DNA of 64,000 nucleotides from Amblyornis subalaris (lineage: Eukaryota; Chordata; Aves; Passeriformes; Ptilonorhynchidae). A program made the position numbers and the translations under genes. The stretch is taken from the NCBI GenBank assembly GCA_018881555.1, contig JACAXG010000130.1, positions 2,179,848 to 2,243,847 on the forward strand, read 5' to 3'. The notes beneath the pieces are model-generated. The model saw only the letters and a list, made by a program, of their open reading frames with translations. It was not told the DNA's origin and ran no database searches. Shown one piece after another: positions 62,108 to 64,000 of the stretch; the first letter of the stretch is position 1; the number at the start of each line of letters is the position of its first letter.

Positions 62108-62199
62108 TTAGAGAGAGGTGATGCTTGTCTCACTGTCATCACTATAGTAGCTGTTGTCACCTTCAACTTCCCAGCTGTTCAGGTGAATTGGGATACAAG
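62108..62199 (-). other. Candidate terminal coding exon, unidentified
   Basis: On the - strand a good acceptor (gcattttttcag) precedes an open stretch of 29 codons in one frame, encoding CIPIHLNSWEVEGDNSYYSD then DSETSITSL and a TAA stop. The tail is acidic and Ser/Thr-rich and ends in T-S-L. An ATTAAA poly(A)-type signal follows on - at 62041-62036. I do not recognise the protein. It does not resemble the BAZ2B C-terminus as I remember it. An open run this short can occur by chance, so this is only a candidate. Confidence 0.2.
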
Positions 62200-64000
62200 C
62201 TGAAAAAATGCAACTATTGTGTGCAGTGTAGCTGGTAACCTGTCTGACATTTCAGAAAACTAATAGCTCTAGTATTGCAGACAAAGCATTACCCAGTACA
62301 GAATCTGAGAAAAAATAAATTTTCATTGAATAACTAGTTTTCTCAATTATCTAAGAATATTTATAACACTTTCTTAGAAGCTTACCATCACACGTTCAAA
62401 GCACTGATTAATTTTCACATCTCCGGTACATGTCAGCTAATCTTTTTAGTCAAGTCGTCAGAAAAGTCATGAAAAGGAAAGGCATGGAGCAGTCAGTGGG
62501 GGAGCTCATGTTAGCATGCAAGACTGCCTGACACCCAAATGTGAATTTTTTATTCTAGGTAATAACAGTTTATTCTAACAGGACTTCGGAATAAAGAAAA
62601 ATATTACTGAATAAAACATTCTGGGGAGAGCAAGGGAAATAAACATTCATTAAAGAATGGGCACTGACTGTTCCTTCTCAGTAGAGACAAGAAGTATAAT
62701 GGCAAGCAAGTATATAAACCTCTAAGAGTCAAAGATGGTAGGCCTAGTTTGAAAGCAAAAACCAACACCCCTCCCAACATCACTTTGTGAGAGCTACAGC
62801 TATTGGGGTTCCAAAATATCCGTTTGTAATTCCTTTATTATCTTCAGTCAGAGCAAAGATTATGACTAATGGCCTTCTACAGCCCAAAAAAGGGACAAAA
62901 CCTTATGTCGACAGTGGTTTTCAGAAACATGATCCGTGGTGTGTATTTCCATGTCCATAAGGACAGTGATCAGCCTGACAGCTCCAGGTCCAAGGCCCCC
63001 TCAGTTATTTACAGGCAGGGAACCCCTCCCTGACTGCTTGGCAATCGCTTCCTTTTGAACTACCATTAAAAGCCCAGGAGAATTAGATGCATCATAAGAA
63101 GAACTGAATGTTAAATGCAAGACTCCCAAGATATTATCTAAAAAAAAATACCAAACCAAAAAACCTGTATACACAGGACTTGAAGTATTAAACTTGCCAA
63201 GAAAATCTGGTTTGCAAAACAGTCTTTTATTGTATCCGTGCCACACATACTAGTGAAAAATAACACTCCTAAAAAAGGAAAAGAAAAAGAATGCTACCTT
63301 TCCACAACATTTCTTTTAAATAAAACTTCAAGTACTCTTACATTAGTACAAAAAAAATTCTGCTCTAAATGCCCCAACAGGCCACCACAACACACAGTAG
63401 ATAAAACACAGTGGTTACAAATGTCTTTTTCTGTTATTCTGTGGCAAGGCAAATGGAGGGAAATGTTTCTATGAAAAAATACTGTGTGCGTAGGAAATTG
63501 TCACAATTTTCTTCCACATGGATACAAATGATTATACTTGATTTTGAGGCCGTGGTGGCTTGAAATTATATAACAAAATAGAAAAATGGAAAACTAATAT
63601 CCCCTACACCCTGTTTTAAAGGCAGGCACTACCAAGATTAAGGAGACTCCACAGTGTTGGTAGAGGATAATTACTGTACAAGCCATAGAGCTATAATTAC
63701 CTTAAGACTAAAATAAAATGCTACCGTCCTCCTAAGGCATAAACAATAATGTCTGCAAACAATATGTACACATCATACATATTTAAAACAAGACTTAATA
63801 TAAACAATAATGAACAGTATATACATGTCTCAATTCTTCACTGTCTTGAAATACAATTTAACTACACAAGTGATGCAGCAACATATATATAAATGTACTT
63901 GTAACTCTACAGTAAAGTTTAATTTTTAGTGCCTTCACAGCACATCAGTGTAAACAGTTTTACTTGGCTTTGTTTTATATTTTAAAACATTCCTTGTTGT
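62200..64000 (-). other. Intergenic sequence or BAZ2B 3'UTR (inferred)
   Basis: Conserved gene order places the 3' end of BAZ2B, on the - strand, just beyond WDSUB1. The last kilobase is AT-rich with UTR-like composition, and AATAAA signals on - occur at 63231-63226, 62839-62834, 62574-62569 and 62554-62549. No bromodomain or PHD-finger coding sequence is present in the window, so assignment to BAZ2B rests on synteny only. Confidence 0.3.

Noticed and set aside
62541..64000. BAZ2B coding exon at the window end
   Set aside because: No bromodomain or PHD-like peptide could be read on the - strand, so only an inferred UTR is reported.

Overview
This is vertebrate nuclear DNA, almost certainly from a bird. 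The protein-coding signal lies in many short exons with GT/AG borders. Wherever an interspersed repeat can be recognised it is a CR1-type LINE fragment, the dominant avian retrotransposon. The gene order TANC1(+) then WDSUB1(-) matches the conserved tetrapod block PKP4-DAPL1-TANC1-WDSUB1-BAZ2B (human 2q24). There is no sign of bacterial, phage or CRISPR sequence.

Layout. Positions 1-4958 are intron. From 4959 to 40938 the + strand carries 24 coding exons of TANC1, which run to its natural stop. All 24 join in frame and encode 1,815 residues; only the N-terminal tip (I estimate about 45-60 residues) lies outside the window. The protein is a postsynaptic scaffold with a Ser/Pro-rich N-terminal part, a STAND-type P-loop ATPase (Walker A at 21437-21460, Walker B Asp at 25126-25128), an ankyrin-repeat array, TPR repeats, a long disordered Ser/Gln-rich tail and a C-terminal ESNV PDZ ligand. 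The 3'UTR follows, with poly(A) signals at 41534 and 42137.

A gap of only about 200 bp separates the TANC1 3' end from that of the convergent gene WDSUB1. WDSUB1 occupies the - strand with 10 coding exons (42616-58664) and a complete 475-residue protein: WD40 repeats, a SAM domain and a U-box, predicted to be a ubiquitin ligase substrate receptor or E3. Its non-coding 5' exon and promoter should lie in the CpG island at about 60630-61270.

The last 2.7 kb (61.3-64 kb) contains no recognised coding sequence. By synteny it should lie at or just past the 3' end of BAZ2B on the - strand. A small candidate terminal exon of unknown identity (62108-62199, -) is flagged there.

Repeats. I recognise eight CR1 fragments, seven with their sense strand on -. 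Two lie about 35-40 bp upstream of ankyrin exons of TANC1. One pair meets in a convergent junction at 52.9 kb. One (58.8-59.45 kb) looks internally deleted.

No novel biological system is evident. The points of interest are local: splice-site choices, exon-adjacent CR1 insertions, regulatory motifs in the 3'UTR, the tight convergent 3' ends and the unidentified candidate exon.
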